DNA of 64,000 bases from JAZDFC01 sp043808235. GTDB lineage: Bacteria; Bacteroidota; Ignavibacteria; Ignavibacteriales; Melioribacteraceae. Below the pieces are notes generated by a model. It ran no database searches. It was not told where the DNA came from and saw only the letters and a program-made list of their open reading frames with translations. Every line of letters begins with the position of its first letter. Within the stretch, counting starts at the first letter, position 1. Shown here piece by piece: positions 44,247 through 52,917 of the stretch. Both the position numbers and the translations under genes were made by a program. Location: positions 1 through 64,000 of the forward strand of contig JAZDFC010000026.1 of NCBI GenBank assembly GCA_043808235.1, given 5' to 3'.

Positions 44247-45225
44247 AATATTAACTCGTTTATTACTTGCCGGAACTGTATTCATACTTTTTTCGTGCAA
44301 GGAATATCACATTACTACAAAGATTAATGAAGACGGCTCGTGCGAAAGAATCATAATCATTAAATCCGATTCTCAAAGCGGCGAAGATTACGACAGCATG
44401 TTTCCATTCGATAAAAGCTGGAAGAAAACCACGTCGCAGAATCCCGACGATTCATTAAAGTATGTTGAAACATACTCTAAAAAATTCGATTCGGTTGAGG
44501 ATTTGAATAGGTGGCTCAAGAAAAATTCCTTATTAAAAACAGAAGCCTCGCTCGAGAAAAAATTCAGATGGTTTTATACATATTACACTTATACCGAGAC
44601 CTACAAAAAGACAAATCCGTTCAAGCAACTTCCATTTGAAGATTATTTATCGAAAGAAGAAATTGAAAAATTATATGCAGGCGATATCAATGAAGATCTG
44701 TCAAAAAAACTTGACCGGTACGGAGCAGCCTGTATGCTGAATGAACTTTTTGATTCGCTTGCAGTTGAGATGAAAAATTTCTCCGAACTAAATCCCGAAT
44801 TATTAAAACAGAATGAGGAAGAGATCTCGAATGTTCTTTCTAGTGGCGGCGATGAATTACAAGCGTTTATGGAGGAATTGGAAAGTATTTACAAAACAAA
44901 AACCATTTGGGAATTGAAAGATGAGATAGTGAGGATCAAAACAGCAATTGAAAACAAGGCTGAAGCGCTTTGGAAAATTCAGTCCTCTTTTTCAAACGAT
45001 ATAATAATGCCCGGATTACTTCTTGAAACAAATGCGAAAAATATTAACGGCAATAAATTAACCTGGAAATTTGAAGCCGTTCATTTTACTTATGTGGATT
45101 ACAAGATGACAGCTCAATCGAGGGCGGCAAACGACTGGGCGATGATATTAACCGCTGTTCTTGTGGTTCTATTTATCATGGCAATTATCTATGCCGCATT
45201 TAAAAGAAAAAAGAATGTGGTGTAA
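44236..45225 (+). CDS. Lipoprotein with C-terminal membrane helix, third gene of the sigma operon; function unknown
   Basis: The 329-residue protein begins with a lipobox-like LFSC (Cys21), continues with a soluble, charged domain with 'YHITTKINEDGSCERIIII', and ends with a membrane helix ('WAMILTAVLVVLFIMAIIYA') and a basic tail. The start overlaps the anti-sigma gene by 11 bases, so it is part of the sigma/anti-sigma operon and may sense or relay the envelope signal; that is inference from context. A lipid anchor plus a C-terminal helix in one protein is an odd topology. I do not recognise the family. Confidence 0.75.
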   Translation: MKSKILTRLLLAGTVFILFSCKEYHITTKINEDGSCERIIIIKSDSQSGEDYDSMFPFDKSWKKTTSQNPDDSLKYVETYSKKFDSVEDLNRWLKKNSLLKTEASLEKKFRWFYTYYTYTETYKKTNPFKQLPFEDYLSKEEIEKLYAGDINEDLSKKLDRYGAACMLNELFDSLAVEMKNFSELNPELLKQNEEEISNVLSSGGDELQAFMEELESIYKTKTIWELKDEIVRIKTAIENKAEALWKIQSSFSNDIIMPGLLLETNAKNINGNKLTWKFEAVHFTYVDYKMTAQSRAANDWAMILTAVLVVLFIMAIIYAAFKRKKNVV

Positions 45226-45347
45226 AAAACCATACGCAGAGAAAACAGATGGAACTATTAAAAATACATGTTGTCAAAAACAAAGATTTTGTTTGATATT
45301 TACGTATCAAGATATTTTCTTTTGTTCACACTAAACTGAAGTGCGCC

Positions 45348-46502
45348 ATGAAAATAAAACTGCTGTTTTTAATAGTTTTGTCCTTTATAATTTCTAATCA
45401 GCTATTCGCTCAAAAGAACAAATTTGATTCATTAATAACCGCCGGTGTATATCAAATTTACCGGCTCGAATTTGAAAATGCTCAAAATACTTTTTCAACG
45501 GTGATAAAGGATTATCCAAAACATCCTGCCGGAAAATTCTTTGATGCAATGATAGTATGGTGGAGAATTATGCTTGATTTGGAAAACGAACAATACGATG
45601 AACAGCTCGAAGATAAGCTCGGCGAGGTGATTGATTTTTGCGATGAGATTTTGGATAAGGATCCCAAAAATGTTGAAGCGCTTTTTTTTAAAGGCGGTTC
45701 GCTTGGTTTCCGGGGCAGATTATATTCAGTTAGAGAAAGCTGGCTAAATGCGGCTTTGGATGGCAAGGAAGGATTACCGTTAGTTTATGAGGCATACAAA
45801 AACGATAACTCGAATGTTGATGTACAGCTTGGTTTCGGTATTTATAATTATTATGCAGTTGTAATTCCGGAAAAATATCCATTCATCAAACCGTTCATGG
45901 CTTTATTTCCCAAAGGCAATAAAGAGAAGGGATTGGAGCAACTTGGCAATGTTGCATGGAACGGCAAATACGCAAAGATTGAAGCGCGATATTTTTTACT
46001 TACAAGCTTTTATCAATTTGAACAGGACTGGGCAAAAGCAAAACAATATGCTCAATTGCTGTTGAAAGATTTTCCGAATAATCCGGCATTTGAAAAAGTA
46101 TATGCAAGGATATTTGCAAAGGAAGGAAATTATCCGCAGTGCGCAAAAATATTTGCCGGTATACTTCAAAAGTGCAATGATAAAAAGCGCGGGTATAACG
46201 ATAAAATTAAACGCGAAGCAAGTTATTATGTGGGTATGGATGATTATACTAACGCCAGGTGGGAAGGAGCTAAACAAAATCTTGAAACTTGCGAAAGGCT
46301 CTCCTACAAATTAGATGTAGATTTAGATGAGGAATCCGGTTTCTTAATTAATTCTGTTTTATATCTTGGTAATATTTATGATATGCTTGGTAAGCGGAGT
46401 GAAGCTGTGAAAAAATACAAAGCAGTATTGGAATTCAGAAAGCACGGTGCTTCGCATGATAACGCAAAGAGGTTTTTGGAAACGCCTTATAAAAGAATGT
46501 AA
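45348..46502 (+). CDS. Exported TPR protein, function unknown
   Basis: The 384-residue protein has a signal peptide (about 1-22, ending LFAQ) and a series of helical TPR-like pairs ('YRLEFENAQNTFSTVIKDYP', 'FCDEILDKDPKNVEALFFKG', 'YAQLLLKDFPNNPAFEKVYA', 'AVKKYKAVLEFRKHGASHDN'). It is a periplasmic scaffold-type protein. It ends 4 bases before the convergent stop of the PorQ-like gene. No enzymatic motif is seen. Confidence 0.8.
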   Translation: MKIKLLFLIVLSFIISNQLFAQKNKFDSLITAGVYQIYRLEFENAQNTFSTVIKDYPKHPAGKFFDAMIVWWRIMLDLENEQYDEQLEDKLGEVIDFCDEILDKDPKNVEALFFKGGSLGFRGRLYSVRESWLNAALDGKEGLPLVYEAYKNDNSNVDVQLGFGIYNYYAVVIPEKYPFIKPFMALFPKGNKEKGLEQLGNVAWNGKYAKIEARYFLLTSFYQFEQDWAKAKQYAQLLLKDFPNNPAFEKVYARIFAKEGNYPQCAKIFAGILQKCNDKKRGYNDKIKREASYYVGMDDYTNARWEGAKQNLETCERLSYKLDVDLDEESGFLINSVLYLGNIYDMLGKRSEAVKKYKAVLEFRKHGASHDNAKRFLETPYKRM

Positions 46503-46506
46503 TATT

Positions 46507-47442
46507 TTAGAATGTTGTAGATATTCCGATTCGATGCAATGAGCCGATTGAGCCCATCGAAGAGAATGCATAATCAAATTTGTAATCGGAAATTATAACT
46601 CCCAAACCGATATTAAATCCAGCTAATCCGGCAGCTGTACCGATTTTTAAATCGCGTCTTTTTTCGTTATCGTAACCGAGTCGTAAGTTCAACGCTTTGC
46701 TTAAACGTATTTCACCGCCGAGAGTAAATTGTTTGAATCTGTCTCCTAAGCTATTGTAATCTTGATTTAACTTATTGAGGGAAACAAAAAATCTGAAGGG
46801 AAGGTGTTCCAATTGCTTCGAGAATCCAACCCGGATATCAAGTGGCAAATCTTCATCAGCTGAAAAATATTTTGAAGTCTGCATGCCGAGATTTAAAACT
46901 GAGATTCCAAAATTCCATCGCTCATCAGGAATTGTATAATGCAGACCTAAATCGAGCGCGACTGCGGTGGAAGTTTTATCATCAATCCCGGAGAAGATGA
47001 ATTTGGCGTTTGCTCCGTAGTAAAAATTCTCATCAAGTTCGTTTGCATAACCGATTGACAATGCCATTTCGTTTGCGCTAAACTCGCCCAACCGGTTACC
47101 GGCTTCATCAGCCCCGGTAAAAGTGCCATAATTTATGTATTGAATACCGGCGCCGAATCTGCCGATTCCTTCAAATTCCTGGGAGTAAGCAACGCTTGCC
47201 GAATTTATATCCAGAAGATGTTTTAAAAATGAAAACGAAACCGGATTGCCTTCGAGCATTGCGATGCCGGAAGGATTATAAAAAATAACATTCGGATCGT
47301 CGTTACCGGAAACAAATCCGCCTGCAAGAGCTGCAGCGCGGGGACTCGTATCCAATCGTAAAAATTCATAAGTATTTTGTTGTGCAAACAACGAATTTGC
47401 TATAAAAATGAAAATTCCAAGAAAAAGAAAACCTTTGCGCAT
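46507..47442 (-). CDS. porQ: PorQ/PorV-type outer-membrane protein of the type IX secretion system
   Basis: The 311-residue protein has a signal peptide (about 1-20) and an outer-membrane beta-barrel of the PorV/PorQ family, opening 'NTYEFLRLDTSPRAAALAGG' and 'DPNVIFYNPSGIAML', and ending in 'SLHRIGISTTF' with a terminal Phe. PorQ and PorV hold T9SS cargo or the shuttle at the outer membrane. The start 'YEFL.L..S.RAAALGG' is closer to PorQ than PorV, but the distinction is not firm. It agrees with the T9SS sorting domains elsewhere in the window. Confidence 0.7.
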   Translation of the reverse strand: MRKGFLFLGIFIFIANSLFAQQNTYEFLRLDTSPRAAALAGGFVSGNDDPNVIFYNPSGIAMLEGNPVSFSFLKHLLDINSASVAYSQEFEGIGRFGAGIQYINYGTFTGADEAGNRLGEFSANEMALSIGYANELDENFYYGANAKFIFSGIDDKTSTAVALDLGLHYTIPDERWNFGISVLNLGMQTSKYFSADEDLPLDIRVGFSKQLEHLPFRFFVSLNKLNQDYNSLGDRFKQFTLGGEIRLSKALNLRLGYDNEKRRDLKIGTAAGLAGFNIGLGVIISDYKFDYAFSSMGSIGSLHRIGISTTF

Positions 47443-47525
47443 AATTCTTTCCTAAAATGGTGTCCGATTTTAAAGATAAATGTGTATAAAGGCAAGCTGA
47501 ATTAAGGTCAATTATTTGGACAATT

Positions 47526-47616
47526 AAGAAATGACGTATCTACCGCGAAAATAGTGGCGAAGATATGTCATTTCTTGGCCGGAACAATTGCCATGTGCCG
47601 GCTGTTTTAAACGGCA
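47526..47616 (+). other. Structured intergenic region upstream of htpX (long hairpin and two alternative stems)
   Basis: AAGAAATGACGTATCT (47526-47541) pairs with AGATATGTCATTTCTT (47561-47576) at 15 of 16 positions around a 19-base loop that can itself pair. Just downstream GCCGG (47578-47582) can pair with CCGGC (47598-47602), and TGCCG (47596-47600) with CGGCA (47612-47616); the last two exclude each other. It is either an mRNA leader structure or a mobile palindromic element. Confidence 0.5.
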
Positions 47617-47717
47617 GTTTATATAAAGGATGCGGATTTGACCACATTAAATCTTGAATTTACTTGCCGAATCGTATCCGACGATTTATTTTTTAACATC
47701 AAATTTAGAGGAATGGT

Positions 47718-48566
47718 ATGAACAGCCTTAAAACCGTATTTCTAATGACCCTAATGATGGTTCTCTTGCTTTTGGTCGGTTCATTAGTTGGCGGTGAGAA
47801 CGGACTTATAATCGCGTTTATTTTTTCGCTCGGATTGAATTTCGTTTCATATTGGTTCTCGGATAAAATAGTTCTCGCAATGTACCGCGCAAAAGAAATT
47901 ACAAGGGAAGCAAATCCGGCATTCTACGATTTGGTTGCTCGGATGGCAGAAAAAGCTATGCTTCCGATGCCTCGCGTATATATAATAGAAAATCCAACTC
48001 CAAATGCATTTGCGACCGGCAGAAATCCAAACAACGCCGCTGTTGCCGCAACTACCGGTATAATCCAAATTTTGAATAAAGAAGAATTAGCGGGAGTAAT
48101 TAGTCACGAACTTACACATGTGAAGAATAGAGATATTTTGGTAAGCACAATTACAGCTACTCTGGTTGGAACAATAACATTTGTTGCCCGCATGGCGGGT
48201 TACGCAGCAATGTTCGGCGGTGGAAGAGATAGGGACGATGGCAAGGGGCTTTCATCATTAGTTTTAATGATTCTCGCCCCGGTAATTGCGGTACTTATTC
48301 AATTGGCAATTTCGAGATCGAGAGAATATATGGCCGATGAAGGCGGCGCTGAAATTTCGGGTAATCCATTGGCTCTTGCTTCTGCGCTTGGCAAATTGAC
48401 AATCGGTAATCAAAGGATTCCAATGAAGAATGCCGGTACATCTTCGGCTCACATGTTTATTGTAAATCCATTTTCCGGAAAGGCGTTTATGAAAATATTC
48501 TCGACCCATCCGCCGATTGAAGAAAGAATTAAACGGCTCGAAGAGATTGCTGCCGGCAGAAGATAA
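47718..48566 (+). CDS. htpX: HtpX-type M48 zinc metalloprotease
   Basis: The 282-residue protein has two N-terminal membrane helices (about 5-23 and 28-46), the zinc motif H130-E131-L-T-H134, two more helices around 140-165 and 180-198, and the third zinc ligand E203 in 'SRSREYMADEGGAEISG'. HtpX degrades misfolded inner-membrane proteins together with FtsH. Length and motifs are normal. An in-frame ATG lies close to a strong AGAGGA upstream, and the start chosen is the second of two closely spaced ATGs, because it is in frame with the conserved N-terminus. Confidence 0.95.
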   Translation: MNSLKTVFLMTLMMVLLLLVGSLVGGENGLIIAFIFSLGLNFVSYWFSDKIVLAMYRAKEITREANPAFYDLVARMAEKAMLPMPRVYIIENPTPNAFATGRNPNNAAVAATTGIIQILNKEELAGVISHELTHVKNRDILVSTITATLVGTITFVARMAGYAAMFGGGRDRDDGKGLSSLVLMILAPVIAVLIQLAISRSREYMADEGGAEISGNPLALASALGKLTIGNQRIPMKNAGTSSAHMFIVNPFSGKAFMKIFSTHPPIEERIKRLEEIAAGRR

Positions 48567-48587
48567 ACAGTTATAGCAGATATAAAA

Positions 48588-49196
48588 TTGAAATCAAAAA
48601 AAACAATTACACTATTTTTCGGCGTTTTGCTTTATTGCCCGGTTTTATTACTTGGTCAATCATCCTCCAACTTTGATGAAATTATCCGGTTGATAGATGT
48701 ATCTGTCGATAAAATTTCCGGGCAAGCGGAAATTAAAGGACAGCCTATTTCTCTTAAAATTACAACACCTGGCGATTATGGAATTCTAAAATCAAAAATT
48801 ATTTCGGCTTTTTCAGGTAAGAATTTTAAAATTAACACGACTGAAAATGCAACGGAAAATTCCATTGAATATACTCTTGAAGAAGTAAAAGTAAGTTATA
48901 TTGATATGTTCCGCGAAGGATTTCTCGGAAGTTTCCAGGTTGAAAGAGAAACAAGGATCACAGGTTCATTTATTATAATTAGTTCTAATATTGTGGAGAA
49001 AACGGATAATTTTAACCTTTCTGCCAAAGACACAGTATATGTAGATGAAATCAGCGATCTCGAAAATCCAGCGCTTCCGTTTACACATTCAGATCTGCCG
49101 GAAGAGCCATTTATGTCCGGATTATTGGAACCGGTGGTGGCTGTAGGAAGCGCCGTTGTTGCAATTGTATTGTTTTTTACGGTAAGGAGTAAGTAG
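48588..49196 (+). CDS. Exported protein with C-terminal membrane helix, TTG start; function unknown
   Basis: The 202-residue frame starts at TTG (48588), which gives a good signal peptide (KSKKTITLFFGVLLYCPVLL, then LGQ). No ATG precedes it in frame. The body is beta-rich ('VDKISGQAEIKGQPISLKIT') and ends with a membrane helix ('EPVVAVGSAVVAIVLFFTVR'). It follows htpX after 21 bases and may share its transcript. I cannot assign a family. Confidence 0.65.
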   Translation: MKSKKTITLFFGVLLYCPVLLLGQSSSNFDEIIRLIDVSVDKISGQAEIKGQPISLKITTPGDYGILKSKIISAFSGKNFKINTTENATENSIEYTLEEVKVSYIDMFREGFLGSFQVERETRITGSFIIISSNIVEKTDNFNLSAKDTVYVDEISDLENPALPFTHSDLPEEPFMSGLLEPVVAVGSAVVAIVLFFTVRSK

Positions 49197-49207
49197 AAAC
49201 ATGGATG

Positions 49208-49293
49208 ATGGAAAATGGTAAATGGAAGATGTAATTCCAGATTTAATTGGGATTTTGCTTTCAAAACGGCAGACTCCATTTACCATTTGCCAT
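49208..49293. repeat. Inverted repeat of the ATGG(A)AAATGGTAAATGG type
   Basis: ATGGAAAATGGTAAATGGA (49208-49226) and TCCATTTACCATTTGCCAT (49275-49293) pair at 18 of 19 positions around a 48-base loop; the right arm continues with further repeats of the same motif (CATTTACCATCTTCCATTA). A related element lies at 63571-63653. Confidence 0.7.
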
Positions 49294-49390
49294 TTACCAT
49301 CTTCCATTACTCTGCCATTCTTATTCTATTTAAATAACAGCCATTTTTAGGTATCTTTGAAACCCAATTTATAAACATAGATGAAGTGAT

Positions 49391-50146
49391 ATGAAAAAAC
49401 TTATTGCGATTATTTTTGCGGCGGTTGTACTTACTGGTTGTTCTGCTAAAGTCGATACAACAGAACTTACTCCCGAAGAACATTTTAATTATGCGTTATC
49501 ATTATTTAATGACGAAGACTATCTGGAATGTTTGAACGAATTCCAGGCTCTTTTGCTGCAATATCCCGGCAGCGCGATTAACGATGATTCCCAATATTAT
49601 TATGCCATGACGTACTTTATGCGGGATCAATATTTACTCGCAGCATATGAATTTAGTAAGCTGATAAAAAATATACCGGCAAGCCCATTTGTTGCCGATG
49701 CTCAATTCATGCTTGCGGAGTGTTATTATGAGCTTTCACCCAATTATCAGCTTGATCAGCGATATTCTAAAAAAGCTATTGAGGAATTCCAGGCTTATAT
49801 CGATTTCTTCCCAACAAGTACAAAGGTCGAAGACGCCGAATCGAAAATTAAAGAGATGAATGATAAATTAGCCGAGAAGGATTTTAACAGCGCGGTTATT
49901 TATGAAAAGATGGAGTTGTATGCAGCATCTATCCAATATTATAAAATGGTGAAAGAGACTTACCATGACTCGAAATATGCGCCGATGGCTATTTATAATT
50001 TAATTAAACTCCTGCTTTTCAAAGAGAATACAAAAGAAGCCATGAACGAGATGCTGACTTTCCTTGACAGATTTCCTAATGATTCGAATGCCCCGGAGAT
50101 TAGAGATTTATATAATTCTTTATTGGATAGTAAAGCGGAATTGTAG
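49391..50146 (+). CDS. bamD: BamD-like outer-membrane assembly lipoprotein
   Basis: The 251-residue protein is a lipoprotein (lipobox LTGC, Cys17) with about five TPR-like helical pairs ('LTPEEHFNYALSLFNDEDYL', 'ALLLQYPGSAINDDSQYYYA', 'DAQFMLAECYYELSPNYQLD', 'AIEEFQAYIDFFPTSTKVED'), the pattern of BamD/YfiO. BamD joins BamA in inserting beta-barrels such as PorQ and the DUF5916 protein. No other bam gene is in the window. Length is typical. Confidence 0.9.
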   Translation: MKKLIAIIFAAVVLTGCSAKVDTTELTPEEHFNYALSLFNDEDYLECLNEFQALLLQYPGSAINDDSQYYYAMTYFMRDQYLLAAYEFSKLIKNIPASPFVADAQFMLAECYYELSPNYQLDQRYSKKAIEEFQAYIDFFPTSTKVEDAESKIKEMNDKLAEKDFNSAVIYEKMELYAASIQYYKMVKETYHDSKYAPMAIYNLIKLLLFKENTKEAMNEMLTFLDRFPNDSNAPEIRDLYNSLLDSKAEL

Positions 50147-50351
50147 TAAGTACATTTGATTTATTTATGCCGGTAGTGTTTAGGATGAGGCTAAGGCAAA
50201 GAATAAACTGTAAAAGAAAATCTTGAAAATTTTTTATCTTAAGTCTTTAGCTTTTCCTTAACCTTGTTCCAACATGCAAATATTCTGCTACATGAAATTC
50301 GAAAATTCTCATTAGAAAAACGGATTCATAAACGTTTTTAGGAGAAGTGAT

Positions 50352-50831
50352 ATGAGCGAAGTTTTGAAAAAGGTATCCGATTCTGTTGTAACAATGACGG
50401 AGCTTGTTCTTCCGCAGCATACTAATCAATTAGGAAATTTACTCGGCGGTCAGTTGATGCATTGGATTGATATTTGCGCAGCCCTTGCCGCAGCTAAGCA
50501 TTCACAACATGTATGCGTTACTGCCTCGGTTGATAGAATTGATTTTCATCATCCTATTAAACTTGGTGAAGTAGTAACTTTGATTGCCTCGGTTAACCGG
50601 GCGTTTAATACATCGATGGAGGTCGGTGTAAAAGTTTTTGGAGAAAGTTATTTAATTGGTAAAAGGTTACATTCAAATACAGCGTATTTGACTTTTGTAA
50701 GTGTTGATGAAAATGGCAAACCTGTTAAAACATATGAAATTAGTCCCGAAACCGCAGATGAAAAACGAAGATTCGATGAAGCGTTGCAAAGGAGGGAAAC
50801 CCGGCTTAATTCGCGTCAGCCGCTTAATTAA
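50352..50831 (+). CDS. Acyl-CoA thioesterase, hotdog fold (YciA/BACH-like)
   Basis: The 159-residue protein has the hotdog signature 'NQLGNLLGGQLMHWIDICAA' with a catalytic N/D-type residue in 'GGQLMHWID', and 'ASVDRIDFHHPIKLGEVVTL'. It should hydrolyse acyl-CoA. The next gene (50776) starts 56 bases before this one ends, in another frame, so the two probably share a transcript. Acyl specificity is not predictable. Confidence 0.9.
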   Translation: MSEVLKKVSDSVVTMTELVLPQHTNQLGNLLGGQLMHWIDICAALAAAKHSQHVCVTASVDRIDFHHPIKLGEVVTLIASVNRAFNTSMEVGVKVFGESYLIGKRLHSNTAYLTFVSVDENGKPVKTYEISPETADEKRRFDEALQRRETRLNSRQPLN

Positions 50832-52917
50832 TACTTTTTTATTTCTCTTCATACTTTCATCTTCTGCATCAGCACAAACATCCGTTAACGGATTCTGTAA
50901 GAAAAATTCAATTCCTGTTGGCATGGGATACAACAACATTTTTGTATTTGATTACAATAATGATTTTAAGAAAGATCTTTTGTTGTATGATAACGAAAAT
51001 AAAAACGTTAGTGTCTTAACGGGGGAACGTCCCGGCGAATATTCCCCTCCGGTCGAGAAAAAACTCTTGCACAGAATCTCGGATATTCAATATATAGATT
51101 CGGTGAAAGGCTATGGTAAAATTTATATTTTCACTTCGAGAGAGAGCAGGTTAGTTGGAGTTTGCAATTTCAGCAAATCTGGATTACCTCACATAATCAG
51201 TACGAAAAAATTTGATTCCTATCCACAAAATATTTGTGTTGCCGATATTAATTCCGATGGTAAAAATGAGGCCGTTATCTCCGGCCCAACATTCGATGGT
51301 TTATTTATCGTTGACTTTAACAGATCAAAAATAAAAGGGCAGTCTATTATAAACGGAAGAACTTTTAGCAACGCCGTGTTTGTTGACTTGAATTATGATT
51401 TGTTCCATGATATTGCCGCATGCGATTTAATTAAAAACGAGATTATATTTTTTATAAATCGACTCGATGGCACGTATCGACGCAGCTGGTCATTGGCGCT
51501 TAATGGTAAAATAAAATCGATCCAGATTGATGATTTTAACAAAGATAGGTTTTCCGATATAGCGGTATTAATGAGCAGTGGTTTCGAAATTCTGTTCGGG
51601 GATTCTGTCTCTTCTTTTGTAAAAAGAAAATATATAAATGTTAACGATGAATTACAGAATATATCGTTTGGCGACTTTAACAGAGACAAAATTGATGATG
51701 TCGCTTATTGGCAGAAAAACGGCGAAGTAAATATTATTTTTAATATTTTAGACAAACAAACAAAACCGGTAACATATATCGCCGGGGATTCTTGCCGCAG
51801 TTTAGTATCCGTAAGAAGCAGAAAAAATCCAGAAGTTATTCTTCTTTCCGAAGCCGGAAGAATTTACTCTATCGAACGGCAAACCAGCGAGGATGTTGGA
51901 TTTGATCTCGCATTTACAGTAAAACCGGAATACGTTGCTGAGTTCGATTTTGGTAAAAATAAAAACTTTTCTTTGGGTGTTATCGACAATCATGACCAAT
52001 CAGTAAAAGTTTTACTTGGGAATAACAAAAGAATAATATCCCATTACTATCAATACAAATTAACTTTACCTCAAAAGAAACTATTGGTTGACAATACCAA
52101 TGACTCCGTCAAAACATTTTATGCCTTTTCTCCCGGCGAAAAATTAATCGAAGTAATCTTAACTGATTTCGGTTCGAATAAAACGATAAAAACCAAATTG
52201 TATTCTCCCTATCCAATAATCGATTTGAAACTGTCGAAGCATAAAGAGGTTCAGGCTCAAACTCTCTTTGTAACAATGAAGAAAAAAAGCAGAACCGGTA
52301 TAATGGCATTCCATTACGATGAAAATAAATATATCCCGATTTATTATGAGGATATTAATGCAGCATATAACTTTGCAGAATATACTTTTAATCGCAACGA
52401 CTATTTGTACTACTGGGATTTTAAGGAGTGGAAAGTAATACTGAATCAAACATTGCCAAATGGCACCGGTAAAAAAACAATCTACTCGGTTGAAGCACCA
52501 TCGGGTAATTCTCAAAACGATTTCACGGCGAATATTTTTTCTCCTAATAAGTATAGGGAAGGGAATCCGGTTATTTGTTTTATTGATCTGTTGGTCAAAA
52601 AAATAGGGATTGTATATCAAAGCGATATAAACCAAATTTCACATATCAATGGAGTGGATTTGGGCTCCTTCAATTTTGCGGTTGATTACCTGTCGTTGTG
52701 GAATGGGAAAGGCAGATATATTTTCGCATACGATTTTAATAAAAGTGAATTTTACAGTGCAGATTTAACGCAAAGAAAAAACGATTATCGATTCGATTAC
52801 GTTATGACCCAACCGGGTGTAAAAAATTATTTTATCACCGGAAATTATCTTAGCAAAATTAGCGTTATATTTGTCAACAAATTAGATAACACCACAAGCA
52901 TCAGAAAAATAGAATGA
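50776..52917 (+). CDS. Exported FG-GAP/VCBS-like beta-propeller protein
   Basis: The start at 50776 (ATG) is chosen because it places a signal sequence near the N-terminus ('INTFLFLFILSSSASAQT'); the frame is open to 50701, which would lengthen the leader unreasonably. An AAAGGAGGG stretch at 50788-50796 lies inside the coding region and would fit a start further downstream, but no ATG, GTG or TTG is well placed. The body of about 680 residues contains FG-GAP/VCBS-like repeats ('VFDYNNDFKKDLLLYDNENK', 'VADINSDGKNEAVISG', 'IDDFNKDRFSDIAVL', 'GDFNRDKIDDVAYW'). It ends in an ATGA overlap with the metalloprotease gene. There is no obvious T9SS sorting domain. Confidence 0.82.
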   Translation: MKRCKGGKPGLIRVSRLINTFLFLFILSSSASAQTSVNGFCKKNSIPVGMGYNNIFVFDYNNDFKKDLLLYDNENKNVSVLTGERPGEYSPPVEKKLLHRISDIQYIDSVKGYGKIYIFTSRESRLVGVCNFSKSGLPHIISTKKFDSYPQNICVADINSDGKNEAVISGPTFDGLFIVDFNRSKIKGQSIINGRTFSNAVFVDLNYDLFHDIAACDLIKNEIIFFINRLDGTYRRSWSLALNGKIKSIQIDDFNKDRFSDIAVLMSSGFEILFGDSVSSFVKRKYINVNDELQNISFGDFNRDKIDDVAYWQKNGEVNIIFNILDKQTKPVTYIAGDSCRSLVSVRSRKNPEVILLSEAGRIYSIERQTSEDVGFDLAFTVKPEYVAEFDFGKNKNFSLGVIDNHDQSVKVLLGNNKRIISHYYQYKLTLPQKKLLVDNTNDSVKTFYAFSPGEKLIEVILTDFGSNKTIKTKLYSPYPIIDLKLSKHKEVQAQTLFVTMKKKSRTGIMAFHYDENKYIPIYYEDINAAYNFAEYTFNRNDYLYYWDFKEWKVILNQTLPNGTGKKTIYSVEAPSGNSQNDFTANIFSPNKYREGNPVICFIDLLVKKIGIVYQSDINQISHINGVDLGSFNFAVDYLSLWNGKGRYIFAYDFNKSEFYSADLTQRKNDYRFDYVMTQPGVKNYFITGNYLSKISVIFVNKLDNTTSIRKIE

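Noticed and set aside
52159..52635. Open frame of 158 codons antisense to the FG-GAP-like gene
   Set aside because: A shadow with no domain or start signal; the sense protein has a clear repeat pattern.
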